This document shows, one piece after another, positions 4,470 to 6,339 of a stretch of 6,339 nt of DNA. The translations under genes were made by a program, and so were the position numbers. This DNA is from JBFHNV01 sp965365655 (GTDB taxonomy: Bacteria > Pseudomonadota > Gammaproteobacteria > HK1). How positions within the stretch are numbered: position 1 is the stretch's first letter; each line of letters starts with the position of its first letter. The stretch covers positions 1-6,339 of the forward strand of contig CBDUCN010000297.1 of NCBI GenBank assembly GCA_965365655.1, in the 5' to 3' direction. The notes under the pieces were generated by a model. That model saw nothing but the letters and a program-made list of their open reading frames with translations. It made no database searches and was not told the origin of the DNA.

Positions 4470-5552
4470 TCAGTCGCCGCCGCGACCCGCGAACCAGTCG
4501 CTGACCATGCCCGGGACGCTCGCCGAAGCGCGCCGGCTCGCGAAGATCCCGATGTGCCCCGTGTCCACCGCCCGCTGCTCGCACTGACCGCGGCCGAGCA
4601 CGCCGCCGAGGGCGCGCGCCGCCGCCGGCGGCACGATGTGATCGCGGGTGGCGTGAACGCTGAGCACCGGCTGGTGCAGCGCCGCGAGGTCCACCGGCCG
4701 ATCGCCGATGCGCAGCCGGCCGCTGACCAGGCCGTTGTCGCGGAAGAAGCCGGCGACGAATTCCCGGAACGCGCGGCCGGCCTGGTCCGGGCTGTCCTGC
4801 AGCCACTGCTCCATGCGCGCGAAGGTGGCGAGCTCCTCGGGCCGGTCGAGCAGGTTCACGAGGTCGAGCGCCTTGACGCCCGACAGGCTCAGCGGCTTGA
4901 GCGACAGGAAGGCCCAGTTGAGCAGCGAGCCCGGCACGTTGCCCAGGGTGTCGACCATCCGGTCGACGTCCACGTGCCGCAGCCAGTGCGAGAGCAGGAA
5001 GCCTTCGGCGTGGAAGTCCACCGGCGTGACCAGCAGCGCGAGGCGTCGCACGCGCTCGGGCTCGAGGGCTGTGTAGGCGAGCGACAGGCATCCGCCCTGG
5101 CACACGCCCAGCAGGTCCACCGCGGCGCCGTGCGTCGCGCACAGGTGCTCGACGAAGCCGTGCACCTGGCGGCACACGTAGTCGTCGAGGCCGGTGTCCT
5201 CGTCACCCGGCCCGGGGCTGGCCCAGTCCACGAGATACACGTCGCGCCCCCGCTCGAGCAGACCGCGCACGAAGGAGCGACCGGGCTCCAGGTCCAGCAT
5301 GTACGGCCGGTTGACCAGCGCGTACACGATGAGCAGCGGGGGCAGGGGGGCCGGCGCCGCCGTGCCGGGCGGCGCGACGAAGCGCTGCAGCCGCGTGCCG
5401 TCGATCTCGAGAATCGTCTCCGTCGGCGTCGCGCCACGCTGCGGGCGATCGGGCAGGCCGGCGAGCGCCCCGGCGCCGGCGGCCAGCTTCTCGCTGAACG
5501 CGAGCATCTGGCGGGCGACGGCGCGCAGCGCGTCGTCGTGCGGGCCGCTCAC
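4470..5552 (-). CDS. phaC: Class III PHA synthase catalytic subunit PhaC
   Basis: The 360-residue length fits class III synthases (about 355), not class I/II (about 560-590). The enzyme polymerises (R)-3-hydroxyacyl-CoA into PHA at the granule surface and needs PhaE. The alpha/beta-hydrolase fold has the synthase lipase-like box GVCQGG with nucleophile C151; the rest of the triad is D304 (ATRDHIVPP) and H333 (DTGHIG), with spacing very close to C149-D302-H331 of Allochromatium PhaC. Other family segments are LLIVYALVNRPYMLDLEPGRS (73-93), VYLVDWASPGPGDEDTGLDDYV (105-126) and LNWAFLSLKP (211-220). The GTG start at 5550-5552 overlaps the phaE stop as GTGA, with a GGTGAG site about 6 nt upstream, indicating translational coupling. 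All key residues are intact. Confidence 0.96.
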   Translation of the reverse strand: MSGPHDDALRAVARQMLAFSEKLAAGAGALAGLPDRPQRGATPTETILEIDGTRLQRFVAPPGTAAPAPLPPLLIVYALVNRPYMLDLEPGRSFVRGLLERGRDVYLVDWASPGPGDEDTGLDDYVCRQVHGFVEHLCATHGAAVDLLGVCQGGCLSLAYTALEPERVRRLALLVTPVDFHAEGFLLSHWLRHVDVDRMVDTLGNVPGSLLNWAFLSLKPLSLSGVKALDLVNLLDRPEELATFARMEQWLQDSPDQAGRAFREFVAGFFRDNGLVSGRLRIGDRPVDLAALHQPVLSVHATRDHIVPPAAARALGGVLGRGQCEQRAVDTGHIGIFASRRASASVPGMVSDWFAGRGGD

Positions 5553-6163
5553 GCGCCGCTCACCGGTCCACCCTGGCCGCGAGCGGCGAGCATCGCGATG
5601 CGCGCGTTCACGAGGTCGCCCACGGTGCGCGCGAACGCGTCACTCGCCGCCGCCTCGCGGTACTGCGCCTCGAGCTCCTCCGCGTAGACGGCGTAGATCG
5701 CGGCCGGCGAGTCCGGACACTGCGCGTCGAGCCGCGCGCGCACCCGCTCGAGGCCTGCGTGCGCGATGCCGGCCAGGGTGTCCACCCACGCGCCGTACGC
5801 GCGCAGGTAATCCGCGTCGGCGCCCTCCGGCGGCTCGCCGCCGGGCGTGTCGCCGAGGGCGTCGAGCGCCGCGGCGAAGACGCGCGCGGGGTCCGGGCGG
5901 CCGCCGTTAGGCGCGCCGCCCATCAGCGTCAGGCACAGCCGCGTCTGCTCCAGCGCCGCCTGCAGCGGCGCGCCCAGCGGCTCCGGCACGCTGCCGGCGA
6001 CCTGGCGCCACCACTCGCCGCAGGCGGCGGCCCACGCCGCCTGCGCGGCGCCGAGGTCGGCGTCGCCGGCACCGTCGGCCCAGCCGGACCAGAACCGGCG
6101 CTGCCGCTCGAGCCAGTCATCCGGAAAGCCGGGCGCGTCCGGGTCGTGGTCGTCCACGTGCAC
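5549..6163 (-). CDS. phaE: Class III PHA synthase subunit PhaE, short form
   Basis: PhaE is the non-catalytic partner that activates class III PhaC and sets polymer size. The evidence is the Trp-rich N-terminus (WLERQRRFWSGWAD, 17-30; GEWWRQV, 49-55) and the conserved C-terminal block IYAVYAEELEAQYREAAASDAFARTVGDLVNARIAM (156-191), which matches the family's E-x2-Y ... S-x3-(Y/F)A ... G-x-LVNA pattern. At 204 residues it is much shorter than the roughly 350-residue PhaE of Allochromatium; the middle is Ala/Gly/Pro-rich and compact, with no stop or frame break, so it looks like a natural short form. Start is GTG at 6161-6163 (or GTG at 6155-6157). No clear Shine-Dalgarno sequence is present because an inverted repeat occupies the leader. 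The 3' end overlaps phaC by 4 nt; acs lies 38 nt upstream on the same strand. Confidence 0.88.
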   Translation of the reverse strand: MHVDDHDPDAPGFPDDWLERQRRFWSGWADGAGDADLGAAQAAWAAACGEWWRQVAGSVPEPLGAPLQAALEQTRLCLTLMGGAPNGGRPDPARVFAAALDALGDTPGGEPPEGADADYLRAYGAWVDTLAGIAHAGLERVRARLDAQCPDSPAAIYAVYAEELEAQYREAAASDAFARTVGDLVNARIAMLAARGQGGPVSGA

Positions 6164-6164
6164 G

Positions 6165-6190
6165 GCGCCCGGCCCGCACGGGCCGGGCGC
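6165..6190 (-). terminator. 11-bp inverted repeat between acs and phaE
   Basis: GCGCCCGGCCC (6165-6175) and GGGCCGGGCGC (6180-6190) are perfectly complementary around a 4-nt loop. It begins 11 nt after the acs stop codon and ends 1 nt before the phaE GTG. Neither strand has a T-tract next to it, so it is not a standard intrinsic terminator. It may attenuate read-through from acs or mask phaE translation initiation. Confidence 0.5.
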
Positions 6191-6201
6191 TCCGTTCGCG
6201 G

Positions 6202-6339
6202 CTACTTGTTCATCCGGTTGTCGATCAGATCGTCCACCACCGCCGGCTCGGCGAGCGTGGAGGTGTCGCCGAGGTTCTCGAGCTCGTTGGCGGCGACCTT
6301 GCGCAGGATGCGGCGCATGATCTTGCCGGAGCGGGTCTT
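6202..6339 (-). CDS. acs: Acetyl-CoA synthetase, C-terminal 45 residues (gene continues beyond the window)
   Basis: Reading from the right edge on the minus strand, the first 45 residues visible are KTRSGKIMRRILRKVAANEL and then a segment containing NLGDTSTLAEPAVVDDL, ending NRMNK before TAG (6202-6204). This is the characteristic C-terminus of AMP-forming acetyl-CoA synthetase. The lysine in SGK (codon 6322-6324) is the catalytic lysine that is reversibly acetylated by Pat-type enzymes and deacetylated by CobB in Salmonella Acs. The enzyme converts acetate, ATP and CoA to acetyl-CoA, the carbon source for PHA synthesis. It lies 38 nt upstream of phaE in the same direction. The rest of the protein is outside the window. 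Confidence 0.93.
   Translation of the reverse strand, partial: KTRSGKIMRRILRKVAANELENLGDTSTLAEPAVVDDLIDNRMNK

Noticed and set aside
3868..5175. 435-codon open frame on the minus strand spanning parts of phaC and the NYN gene
   Set aside because: It is Arg/Ala/Gly-rich with no recognisable motifs, and lies in another frame over two well-supported genes; typical GC-driven shadow.
4554..5687. 377-codon open frame on the plus strand opposite phaC/phaE
   Set aside because: It is the antisense of phaC, whose triad and motifs are all intact. The composition (Arg/Ala/Val/His/Gln) is that of a complementary-strand shadow, and there is no ribosome site or motif.

Overview
This is a GC-rich (proteobacterial-type) chromosomal segment devoted almost entirely to polyhydroxyalkanoate (PHA, carbon-storage polyester) metabolism. 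The two-subunit class III synthase (PhaC about 360 aa plus PhaE), together with PhaR, an NADPH-type acetoacetyl-CoA reductase and a phasin, points to a gammaproteobacterium of the Chromatiales/Ectothiorhodospiraceae kind. That placement is inferred from gene content and general resemblance; no rRNA or other taxonomic marker is present.

Layout. The left half reads rightward: the 3' part (or all) of a trypsin-fold protein whose nucleophile position is Ala (1-783); phaR (899-1390); a 266-nt regulatory gap; phaB (1657-2400); a 319-nt gap without a gene that holds two hairpins, an AT-rich palindrome, a near-consensus promoter and an operator; phaP (2720-3100) with a strong intrinsic terminator; and a small DUF6489-type gene (3276-3530). 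The right half reads leftward and converges on it: the last 45 codons of acetyl-CoA synthetase (6202-6339, cut by the window edge), phaE (5549-6163), phaC (4470-5552, overlapping phaE by 4 nt), and a NYN-nuclease/LOTUS protein (3546-4418). The two halves meet with only 15 nt between stop codons.

How it works together. Acs would supply acetyl-CoA. A thiolase (PhaA, not in this window) would make acetoacetyl-CoA, PhaB would reduce it to (R)-3-hydroxybutyryl-CoA, and PhaC-PhaE would polymerise it. PhaP would coat the granule, and PhaR would repress until polymer appears. The most informative non-coding signal is a pair of matching palindromes with the core TGCGTYGCA. Each lies at about +4 to +25 of a strong sigma70-type promoter, one for phaB and one for phaP. 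They are best explained as PhaR operators.

The less-described parts are the DUF6489 protein, the NYN-LOTUS protein sitting in the synthase gene string, the apparent pseudoprotease next to phaR, and a short PhaE whose start codon abuts an 11-bp inverted repeat. No RNA genes, CRISPR arrays, insertion sequences or signs of recent transfer were seen.
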